A DNA stretch of 7,440 nucleotides from a bacterium (lineage in GTDB: Bacteria; Hydrogenedentota; Hydrogenedentia; Hydrogenedentiales; SLHB01). Under the pieces are notes generated by a model. It was not told where the DNA came from. It saw only the letters and a list, made by a program, of their open reading frames with translations, and searched no databases. Below are positions 1 to 5,865 of the stretch, one piece after another. Location: positions 1-7,440 of the forward strand of contig JAAEQP010000224.1 of the NCBI GenBank assembly GCA_024231375.1. Direction: 5' to 3'. Numbering within the stretch: position 1 is the stretch's first letter; each line of letters starts with the position of its first letter. The translations under genes were made by a program, and so were the position numbers.

Positions 1-63
1 CATCTAAATAGGGACAGTCACCGTTTATTTGTCCAATAAAGGGTGACTGTCCCTATTTAGATG
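1..63. repeat. Near-perfect 63-bp palindrome, REP-like
   Basis: Positions 1-22 and 42-63 are exact reverse complements, with the core GGGACAGTCACC and its complement GGTGACTGTCCC. Inside them, TTTATT (24-29) pairs with AATAAA (35-40) around the loop TGTCC. The whole element therefore folds into one long hairpin with a single G-G mismatch (23/41). No U-tract follows and no gene end abuts it, so it does not look like a terminator. Palindromes with this kind of core are often dispersed in bacterial genomes and associated with REP-associated (Y1/IS200-like) transposases. That link is from memory, and no transposase gene is in this window. The left end coincides with the window edge, so the element could extend further. 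It shares its core layout with the palindrome at 211-264. Confidence 0.8.
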
Positions 64-70
64 ACCCCTT

Positions 71-99
71 CCGTCATCCTGAGCAACGCGAAGGATCTC
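71..99. repeat. Short dispersed-type repeat (GTCATCCTGAGC...AAGGATCT)
   Basis: This segment contains GTCATCCTGAGC followed by AAGGATCTC, with ATCCT and AGGAT as inverted ends. I recall closely similar strings (a GTCATCCTGAGC...GAAGGATCT pattern) as common intergenic repeats in several bacterial phyla. On the opposite strand they give spurious peptides ending like 'RVAQDD'. Only one copy is visible here, so calling it a repeat rests on that recollection. Confidence 0.35.
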
Positions 100-151
100 G
101 TTGCCCCGGCGACTCGTCCGGGAAACAGCACGAGGGCGCTGCGAGAAATTC

Positions 152-172
152 TCTGAGATCTCTAATCTCAGA
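152..172. repeat. Small perfect hairpin (8-bp arms)
   Basis: TCTGAGAT (152-159) and ATCTCAGA (165-172) are exact reverse complements around a 5-nt loop. No T-run follows on either strand, so I do not call it a terminator. The rest of 64-210 is non-coding and shows nothing else I can name. Confidence 0.45.
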
Positions 173-210
173 CCCCTCCTCTCCCGACAACGCCCACGCC
201 AGACGCATCC

Positions 211-264
211 GTTCGGGGACATGTACCAACACGACGCCTCGGAGTCGACTACGTGTCCCCGAAC
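211..264. repeat. Second palindrome, related to the one at 1-63
   Basis: Positions 211-225 pair with 250-264 over 15 bp, with one G-T wobble (222/253). The arms carry GGGGACATGTACC on the left and the near-complement ACGTGTCCCC on the right. The inner segment has a further CGAC/GTCG pairing. The left-arm core GGGACA-TGT-ACC has the same layout as GGGACA-GTC-ACC in the 1-63 palindrome, which suggests the same REP-like family. The right arm no longer matches the left arm exactly, as expected of an older copy. It lies just upstream of the proposed group II intron and could in principle belong to the exon or to an unrecognised intron 5' part. Confidence 0.6.
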
Positions 265-815
265 CAAGACGGCCGACACGGAGGTCGGCCCTGCGTGCGC
301 CTTCGAGCGTACGGCGTCAGAGTGGTGTGAGTCCACTCCGGAATGGCGTCCCGATCCTGTAGCCGACCGCAACTGCGTCGCCACGAGGCGGGGTGGAGAG
401 CAACGGAAGGCGAACGGCCAGTCCGCAGGATGACGAACTCGATTCGGCCTGGCATGACCGGCGAGCCTGCGTAGGAACGGCGAAGCCCGGAACGAGCCCG
501 ATGCGCTGATGATTGAGACCGCTGGCGACCGCGAGGAGCGGGATGTCCGATCGAGGCGGGTAGAGGACGTGGCAAAGCGGCATCGGGGGTATGCGAGGTG
601 GTTGGAGGCGGAATGGTCTGGAAGGCGTTGTACGTGAAGAAGGGAGACCTCCCCGGCATTGGAGCGGTACCGGTGGCCGGTAGGGCCAAGGAGCCGGCCG
701 GGCGTGAAAGGGGGGCCAGATGGCCCAACCGTTGCTCTGCCGAAATCGGGTTGTTCTCTCTGGAGCAAGCGTGGGTAGAGGCCGGACAGTCATTTTGATG
801 CAACCGCCGACCAAA

Positions 816-848
816 GAGCCGTATGCGGGAGAACTGCACGTACGGTTC
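816..848 (+). ncRNA. Group II intron domain V (catalytic core)
   Basis: The lower helix starts GAGCCGTAT and is closed by GTACGGTTC. The AGC catalytic triad falls at 817-819, the two-nucleotide CG bulge at 839-840, and the distal helix at 824-828/834-838 is capped by a GAGAA loop. Length and layout fit domain V, the most conserved part of group II introns, which binds the catalytic metal ions. Confidence 0.88.
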
Positions 849-890
849 GGAGGGAGGGGAGGCCGGGCAGCCGGTCTTCCCTACCCCTAC
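849..890 (+). ncRNA. Group II intron domain VI with branch-point A
   Basis: A GC-rich hairpin forms from GGGAGG-CCGG (857-866) and CCGG-T-CTTCCC (871-881) around the loop GCAG. Below it, A883 is unpaired next to CCCC (884-887), which can pair with the upstream G-run. A bulged A seven nucleotides before a 3' end in AC is the expected geometry for lariat formation. This puts the 3' splice site after 890. Confidence 0.8.
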
Positions 891-906
891 CCCGGACGGC
901 GGGACC

Positions 907-1596
907 TCACGCCTCGAACCGAATCGGCGCGAAACAGTCCGGTCGGTGGAAGTTCAGCGGACCGTCGATGGGCGCCCACGTGACGAAATGGGGGTGGGAG
1001 TTGGACTCGGCGCACTTGTAGAAGTTGGCCCGCCATTCCTGCCCGGCCACATCGCCCAAGGGACCGACGTACGCCTCCAACACCGCGAAGGGAATCTTGT
1101 ACTCGACCACCCATGTCACCGGATCGTCCATCTCGGGTTCCACGGTCTTGGGCATGGAATGGTACACGGCGATCCGCGACGCCAACTCCCAGGGCACGTT
1201 CTCGAATTCGGCCAATTCGCCGCTGTCCCGCGTGGGATCGGTCACGTTGCGCAGTAGCAGCGCGCCCCCGCAATTCATCTCAAAGTTGAAATATCCCTTG
1301 TCGGGCTTCGGTTGCACGAAGAACTCGACGCATGCGTCTTGATACACCGCCCCCTGGTAATCCGTGGCGACACACCGAACAAACCGGTCGTGAACGCGAA
1401 ACATGACGAACACGCCATCGGCGTCGTACAACAGGCGTGCCTGGGTGACCGGCCGGTGAGCGCTGCTTTCGGGGCGATACTGCGCCACGTCGAGTGTATC
1501 GGCCTGGGCCCACGCCGCGCTATCCCAATCGCCGTCCAACGCGGGAGGCGTCACGGCCTTCCTGATGGTGTACGACGGCATGGCAGCTTCACTCAT
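907..1596 (-). CDS. CBM9-like (carbohydrate-binding family 9-like) domain protein
   Basis: This 229-residue protein is essentially one CBM9-like domain. Visible family marks are an N-terminal LDGDWD..AW (about 20-29), a beta-strand segment RLLYDADGVFVMFRVHD (54-70), DACVEFFVQP (87-96), YFNFEMN (102-108), WRANFYKCAE (188-197), and the C-terminal SHPHFVTWAPID plus NFHRPDCF. Many members bind sugars or sit on extracellular enzymes, but this one has no enzyme domain, no signal peptide and no membrane segment, so it is predicted to be cytosolic. Its ligand is unknown. The ATG at 1594-1596 follows an AGGGGGAA ribosome binding site with about 7 nt spacing. The gene starts 22 bp after the stop of the acyltransferase fusion gene, so the two are very likely co-transcribed. 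The family call is firm; any sugar-related role is inference. Confidence 0.85.
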   Translation of the reverse strand: MSEAAMPSYTIRKAVTPPALDGDWDSAAWAQADTLDVAQYRPESSAHRPVTQARLLYDADGVFVMFRVHDRFVRCVATDYQGAVYQDACVEFFVQPKPDKGYFNFEMNCGGALLLRNVTDPTRDSGELAEFENVPWELASRIAVYHSMPKTVEPEMDDPVTWVVEYKIPFAVLEAYVGPLGDVAGQEWRANFYKCAESNSHPHFVTWAPIDGPLNFHRPDCFAPIRFEA

Positions 1597-1618
1597 TTCC
1601 GTTCCCCCTGGCAGGCGT

Positions 1619-4600
1619 TCACTCGCCCAGATCGAGTTCTTTCGCCATGCCCCTGAGCCGCTTCAGATCCACTTTGCCCGATCCCAGCACCGGGATCTCC
1701 TCGATACTGTAGAAATCGTTGGATCGCGGCCGCCACAGGTTCGGCAGAGTCGAGTTGTTAAGCGCGTCCAACAGATCCTGCAACTGGTCATCGGTCATCG
1801 TGTGCAACACCACCAGCCGCTCGCCCTTCCGCTCATCGGGCAGCCCCGTCACCGACATGGCCCGCTCCGTGAGGTCGAGGAGCGTGTGCATCTCTTCTTC
1901 GACCTTGGCATGGGCGACCATTTCGCCCCCGATCTTGCTGAATCGGGCCACCCGGTCCGTGATGGTGATAAACCCCTCCTCGGACAAGCTCGCCACGTCG
2001 CCCGTGTTGTACCAGCCGTTCCGCAAGACCTCGGCTGTGAGTTCGGGTTTGTGAAGGTATCCCTTCATGATGTTGGGACCCTTGATATGCAGCACACCGG
2101 GCCGGTCGTCGGCGATGATCTCGCCCGTGTCCTGGTCGGTGACCTTCATCTCGATTCCCGAACAAGGCTGCCCGATGGTACCGTGGCGCACAAGCTGCTC
2201 GTAGTAGCCCGGCGCCCGGTAGTCGGGCATGTTCGTCGACACGATAGGCGCGCACTCGGTGGTGCCGTACCCCTCGAGCGGGGCTTTGCCAAACTTGGAC
2301 TGGAACGCCTTCCGCACGCGCTCAGGGAGCTTCTCGGCCCCCGTCACGACGAAGTCCAGGCTCTCGAATTCTTCGGGAAGGCATCGGCGGATGAAGTTCT
2401 GCAAGAACGTGGGCGTGGCCACCACGAACCGGGGCTTGTACTTGTGGGCCAGTTGCCCGACGATCTTCGCCTCAAGTGGGTTCGGGTGATAGACGGCGCC
2501 CATTCCACGCGTGATGCACAGCCAGAGCGTGACCGTGTACCCGAAGGAATGGAAGAAGGGCAGAATCCCCATCATGCGGTCGGTCTCCCGGTGGGGGAAG
2601 ATCTCGAGCGCCTGGAGCATGTTGCTCGCAATGTTGTGATGCGTGAGTTGCACGCCCTTGGGTTCGCCTTCGCTGCCGCTGGAAAATACGATCGTGGCCA
2701 GGTCGTCCTGGTCCCAGTCCTTCGGTGCGCCCAGCGACCGTTCCAGCCACCGGATCGGACAGAACACCGCCAACACCATGGCCGTGATGCGGTCCAGGCC
2801 CGTCACCGACTTCTTGATGTCCTCCAGATAGATCGGTTCGCCCGGCACCTCCACCGGCATCCGCTTGAGAAACTCGCGCGACGTGATGACCTGTTCGATG
2901 TCACACTGCCCCGCTGCGTCGGCAATGGACGCCGCCGACCCCGTATAGTTTAGGTTGATGGGGATCTTACCCATGGTTTGCAGCGCGATGTTCGACAAGG
3001 CCCCGCCCACCGATTGGGGCACCATCAGTCCCACCATCCGTTGCGGGCCGAGCAGTTTCTTGAACTTGCGCGCCAACACAATGCTGCCGGTGAAGGCCAT
3101 CAGGAACGACAGTTTCGGCGTGCGCATGTCGGCCATGGCGAATCCGAAGGGACGCCACCGCGCCTTGCGGATGAACTGGCGGTGCAGCAACTGCTGCTCG
3201 TACTTCCGGTCTTCGCGCGCCGCCACGTCGAGTTCGCGGATGGCCCCGTTGATGTCGCGGGCGGTGCTGTGATCCGGCATGGGCTTGCCGAAGTTCGTCC
3301 GTATGTGGCACGGGAACCGCCACGGAAGCTGCCAGCGTATGAGCCCTTCCTCAAACACATACACGCCCGAGCAGGTGGGGTCGAGATACACCGGGATCAC
3401 GGGGGCGTCGACCTGCGACATGACATGCGTGAAGGCTTCCCGGTAGTCCAACGCGTTCTCGCTGTCCGACGCCTGGCCTTCCGCGAAGATGCACACCACC
3501 TCGCCCGCGTTGATGGCCTCCACGGCCGGCCGCAGGATGTCGGCGAGACCCGTCTCGTGGGTGGCCCCGGTCACCGGGATGGCGTTCGTCAACTTGGCCA
3601 AGCGCCGCATCCACGGCGCCTCCAGCGCTTCGCGTGGAATGACAAACCGCACGTCGCGATCCACCGACGCCAGGATGAACAGCGCGTCAATGAGCGACCG
3701 GTGCGACGCCACCAAGAGCGCGCCGCCCTGCTGAGGCACATTCTCCTTGCCTAGCACCCGCAACCGGTACATGGTGCTGGCGGCGATCCACATGGCCGAT
3801 CGCAGGACGACGATCGGCCGCCGCAGACACAGGTACGCGGCCATCACCAGGGCCGCCGCGGCCGTGATCAGAAACACCTGGTACGCGTTCATATTCAACA
3901 TGCCAAACGCCAGCATGAGAAGGCCGCCCGACAGGATGCCCACGCATGAAGATATGTTGAACACCGCGATCATGCCGCCGCGCACTTTCTTGTCGGTTCG
4001 GTGTTGGAGGAGCGCCATCAGCGGCACCTCGAACAGCCCAGCACCCGCGCCCACGAACAGGAGCAACGCGAATCCGATCCAGTACGTGAACCCGGGCACG
4101 TCGAACGCGTAACCGAACGCCCCCACGCTGACCGACCCCGGAACCGCCAGCGGAATCGCCAGAAGCAGCGACGCAACGGTCATGACCGCCAAGCCGATCG
4201 GAACCAGACCAATCTCAATCTTGCCGCGCGAAAGGTAACCCGCCAAGAGGCTACCCACGGCAATGCCGATGAGGGCCGCCGCCGACAGAATCGATACCCA
4301 CACTTCCTCGACCTGCATGGTGTCGTTGCCGTAGGTGATGATGTTCATCTGAATCACGGCGCCCGCGAACCAGAAGAACCCGCCACCGATCAACGTGAAC
4401 CATAGGATCTGGTCGGCGAAGAAGGCCTTGAAGTACCGGCCCAGGCCCCTCCAGGGATTCAGGATGGGAACCGGCTTGCCCGGCGAGGCCGCAGGCACCC
4501 GCGTCACGCCAAAGGAGGTGATCAACCCGGCGCAGGACAGCAGAATCAACACGGCCGACACAAAGTAGATGGGGAACTTGCCCGCGTCCACGCCCATGTC

Positions 4601-5128
4601 GAGGAGTCCGGCCAAGCCCTGGCCGGCGATGATGGCTACGAAGGTGGTCATGCCGAGGATGCCGTTGCCCCAGGACAAGCGGCTTTCCGGCAACAGTTCA
4701 GGGATGATGCCGTACTTCGCGGGACTGAAGAAGGCGCTCTGCATGAACATCAGGTAGAGCATGAAGAGGATGAGGTACTCGTTGCCATGGTAGAAGGCGT
4801 AGAGGCCGAGAATCATCACCATCACTTCCCAAACTTTCGTGGCGATGGTGACGGATCGCTTGCTGAACCGGTCGGCGAGAACGCCCGTGATGCTCGGGAA
4901 GACCAGGTACGGAACCGAGAACAGAATGGTTCCCAATGCCGAGTAATACAGGGACAGGTTCTTGTCCGCGCCGCTCGCGGCGTGGCGTTCCAGCATCATG
5001 AAAACGATGATGAACCGGTACAGGTTGTCGCTGAATGCCCCCTGAAACTGGGTGAAAATCAGCGCCCAGAAGCCGCGAACATGGCCTTTGGGGCCCATTT
5101 TCGCGGCTGTGGCGGTCGATGCGTTCAT
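1619..5128 (-). CDS. aas: Fused lysophospholipid flippase / 2-acyl-GPE acyltransferase / acyl-ACP ligase
   Basis: This 1169-residue inner-membrane protein has three modules. Residues about 15-440 are a 12-helix-type MFS transporter like LplT, which flips lysophospholipid inward. Residues about 445-640 are a PlsC-type acyltransferase with HRSLID (HX4D; H476, D481) and EGQAS (550-554). Residues about 650-1169 are an AMP-forming acyl ligase with the phosphate-binding segment SSGSEGEPKG (816-825), YGTTE (954-958), NTGD (1041-1044) and C-terminal GSGKVDL with likely catalytic lysine K1152. E. coli makes LplT and Aas as separate proteins; fused versions of this length are common elsewhere. It should re-acylate lysophosphatidylethanolamine using a fatty acid it activates itself, repairing lipids left over after lipoprotein N-acylation or phospholipase damage. 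All key motifs are present, so it looks functional. I start it at the ATG with a strong GAGGAG site rather than at an in-frame TTG five codons upstream. It lies second in the marR operon. Confidence 0.93.
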   Translation of the reverse strand: MNASTATAAKMGPKGHVRGFWALIFTQFQGAFSDNLYRFIIVFMMLERHAASGADKNLSLYYSALGTILFSVPYLVFPSITGVLADRFSKRSVTIATKVWEVMVMILGLYAFYHGNEYLILFMLYLMFMQSAFFSPAKYGIIPELLPESRLSWGNGILGMTTFVAIIAGQGLAGLLDMGVDAGKFPIYFVSAVLILLSCAGLITSFGVTRVPAASPGKPVPILNPWRGLGRYFKAFFADQILWFTLIGGGFFWFAGAVIQMNIITYGNDTMQVEEVWVSILSAAALIGIAVGSLLAGYLSRGKIEIGLVPIGLAVMTVASLLLAIPLAVPGSVSVGAFGYAFDVPGFTYWIGFALLLFVGAGAGLFEVPLMALLQHRTDKKVRGGMIAVFNISSCVGILSGGLLMLAFGMLNMNAYQVFLITAAAALVMAAYLCLRRPIVVLRSAMWIAASTMYRLRVLGKENVPQQGGALLVASHRSLIDALFILASVDRDVRFVIPREALEAPWMRRLAKLTNAIPVTGATHETGLADILRPAVEAINAGEVVCIFAEGQASDSENALDYREAFTHVMSQVDAPVIPVYLDPTCSGVYVFEEGLIRWQLPWRFPCHIRTNFGKPMPDHSTARDINGAIRELDVAAREDRKYEQQLLHRQFIRKARWRPFGFAMADMRTPKLSFLMAFTGSIVLARKFKKLLGPQRMVGLMVPQSVGGALSNIALQTMGKIPINLNYTGSAASIADAAGQCDIEQVITSREFLKRMPVEVPGEPIYLEDIKKSVTGLDRITAMVLAVFCPIRWLERSLGAPKDWDQDDLATIVFSSGSEGEPKGVQLTHHNIASNMLQALEIFPHRETDRMMGILPFFHSFGYTVTLWLCITRGMGAVYHPNPLEAKIVGQLAHKYKPRFVVATPTFLQNFIRRCLPEEFESLDFVVTGAEKLPERVRKAFQSKFGKAPLEGYGTTECAPIVSTNMPDYRAPGYYEQLVRHGTIGQPCSGIEMKVTDQDTGEIIADDRPGVLHIKGPNIMKGYLHKPELTAEVLRNGWYNTGDVASLSEEGFITITDRVARFSKIGGEMVAHAKVEEEMHTLLDLTERAMSVTGLPDERKGERLVVLHTMTDDQLQDLLDALNNSTLPNLWRPRSNDFYSIEEIPVLGSGKVDLKRLRGMAKELDLGE

Positions 5129-5135
5129 TCGGAAT

Positions 5136-5141
5136 CTCCTC
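5136..5141 (-). promoter_or_regulatory. Ribosome binding site deciding the aas start
   Basis: GAGGAG on the - strand lies 7 nt before the ATG at 5126-5128. The in-frame TTG at 5141-5143 overlaps this site and has no Shine-Dalgarno sequence of its own at suitable distance, so the shorter protein beginning MNAS is preferred. Confidence 0.8.
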
Positions 5142-5144
5142 AAC

Positions 5145-5169
5145 GCGCGCCGAACAAACCACGGCGCGT
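5145..5169 (-). promoter_or_regulatory. Intercistronic hairpin between marR and aas
   Basis: Positions 5145-5152 pair with 5162-5169 (core GCGCCG/CGGCGC, one G-T wobble) around a 9-nt loop. The hairpin sits in the 54-bp gap between the two genes, directly upstream of the aas ribosome binding site. No U-run follows, so it is not an intrinsic terminator. It could stabilise or tune the aas part of the transcript; that is inference. Confidence 0.4.
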
Positions 5170-5182
5170 CTCGCGTGTGCTT

Positions 5183-5686
5183 CTAGTCCGATTTCTGGCG
5201 GTGGCGCTTCTCTGGCTCCCGAATCTTCCGTGTGCGCGCTCGCACCTGCTCAAGCAAGCCGATCAGGCGCGTGCAGTCCGCGTCGCTCAGGTCGCGCGTG
5301 GCCTCTGCCAGACAGTCGCGGTACAATGGCTCGACTTCGTCGATGAGCGTCCGTCCCGCGTCCGTCAATTCCACATGGTAGCTTCGACGGTTGCCCGGCA
5401 CCGTGTGCCGTTTCACCAGCCCCTTTCCCTCCAACTTGTCCAGGATCGACGTGATGCTCGCCCGCGTCACCACCAGGCGCTTGCCCAAATCGGACTGCGT
5501 CAGCTTCACGTTCTTATGCTTGAGGGAAAACAGCGCGTTGAACTGGGCCTGCGTCAGATCGAACTGCCGAAACAAGGCCGTCCCCGCGGCGCCGATGACC
5601 GTCGCCGTGTGAACCACATTCAGCACCGCCTCGTGCCGGATGTCCTTGAACGGGATGTCCAGATTCAGTTCTTGCCCCAGAGACAT
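5183..5686 (-). CDS. MarR-family transcriptional regulator
   Basis: This 167-residue protein has the MarR winged-helix layout. N-terminal helices (about 15-55) serve dimerisation. The helix-turn-helix is at LTQSDLGKRLVVTRASITSI (62-81), followed by LDKLEGKGLVKR and a beta-wing with GNRRSYHVELTDAG (98-111). C-terminal helices (about 112-150) complete the dimer interface, and the last 20 residues are strongly charged. MarR proteins usually repress their own operon and let go on binding a small ligand. Being first in an operon with an acyl ligase/acyltransferase, a fatty acid, acyl-CoA or membrane-stress signal is a plausible ligand, but nothing in the sequence proves it. The ATG (5684-5686) follows GGAGGAGG with 7 nt spacing. 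It has no cysteine in the N-terminal region where OhrR-type peroxide sensors carry theirs. Confidence 0.92.
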   Translation of the reverse strand: MSLGQELNLDIPFKDIRHEAVLNVVHTATVIGAAGTALFRQFDLTQAQFNALFSLKHKNVKLTQSDLGKRLVVTRASITSILDKLEGKGLVKRHTVPGNRRSYHVELTDAGRTLIDEVEPLYRDCLAEATRDLSDADCTRLIGLLEQVRARTRKIREPEKRHRQKSD

Positions 5687-5708
5687 ACCATCGCCTCCTC
5701 CAGTCGCT

Positions 5709-5738
5709 ATTGTATGCGCCCAAATTGTTAGAGGTCAA
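5709..5738 (-). promoter_or_regulatory. Promoter of the marR-aas-CBM9 operon, with possible operator
   Basis: On the - strand, TTGACC (5733-5738) and TACAAT (5709-5714) are separated by 18 bp, close to sigma70 consensus, and the -10 lies 22 bp upstream of the marR start codon. The spacer is AT-rich on one side, and the string ATTGT (+ strand) occurs at 5709-5713 and again at 5724-5728. A MarR dimer bound here would block RNA polymerase. I see no clean palindrome, so the operator is only suggested. Confidence 0.65.
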
Positions 5739-5805
5739 CCAGAAGGAGGGCGGCTGTCAGCCATCAGCACTGCATGTGCCAATTGCCTCCCTCCTCCAAA
5801 ACGCG

Positions 5806-5833
5806 CAACGCCCGGCTGGTGGACCGGGCGTTG
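5806..5833 (-). terminator. Probable terminator of the GNAT gene
   Basis: CAACGCCCGG (5806-5815) and CCGGGCGTTG (5824-5833) form a perfect 10-bp GC-rich stem with an 8-nt loop, 33 bp beyond the GNAT stop codon. On the - strand it is followed after five bases by a TTTT run, so the U-tract is short and displaced. It may terminate weakly or act with Rho. The remaining gap (5739-5805) holds a short GCTGTCAGCCATCAGC segment of the sort seen in dispersed repeats, and nothing else I recognise. Confidence 0.5.
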
Positions 5834-5865
5834 TACGTACTAACTATGTGGTGGTTGGTGGGAAT

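Larger units (their letters stand above)
295..890 (+). mobile_element. Group II intron, ORF-less (about 596 nt)
   Basis: The 3' part is diagnostic: a domain V hairpin (816-848) is followed by a domain VI hairpin with a bulged A at 883, seven nucleotides before a 3' end in AC at 890. Upstream, about 355-415 (GTAGCCG, then CAACTGCG, then GGTGGAGAGCAA and GGCGAACGGCC) resembles domain I of bacterial introns, judged from memory. The best 5' boundary is GTGCG at 295-299, matching the GUGYG rule; GTGTG at 325-329 is the alternative. There is no reverse-transcriptase/maturase reading frame. Domain IV must be short and lie somewhere around 720-815. The intron may be a non-autonomous or deleted copy that relies on a maturase supplied elsewhere. 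It ends 16 bp from the 3' end of the oppositely oriented CBM9-like gene, so it sits between genes. The 3' end is confident; the 5' end and subclass are not. Confidence 0.75.

Noticed and set aside
1..63. Rho-independent terminator
   Set aside because: The stem is followed by no T-run on either strand and adjoins no gene end in the window. The AT-rich nested arm is unlike a terminator.
25..839. Overlapping open frames on the - strand (about 165-247 codons) across the first 840 bases
   Set aside because: They run antisense through the palindromes and the group II intron, have low-complexity Pro/Arg/Ser-rich translations, and match no family I know. High GC explains the long frames.
849..890. 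Terminator for the CBM9-like gene (GC-rich hairpin just past its stop)
   Set aside because: On the - strand no U-run follows the stem, and the hairpin is fully explained as intron domain VI on the + strand.
1565..2953. 462-codon open frame on the + strand
   Set aside because: It lies antisense to the ligase half of the aas fusion, which carries every expected motif. The + strand product is rich in His/Arg/Val with no recognisable domain.
5129..5143. Longer aas beginning at TTG (MRRFR...)
   Set aside because: The TTG overlaps the strong GAGGAG site that serves the ATG at 5126-5128, and it has no ribosome binding site of its own.
4787..5731. 314-codon open frame on the + strand
   Set aside because: It is antisense to both aas and marR and runs across the operon promoter. 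It is a shadow of GC-rich codons.
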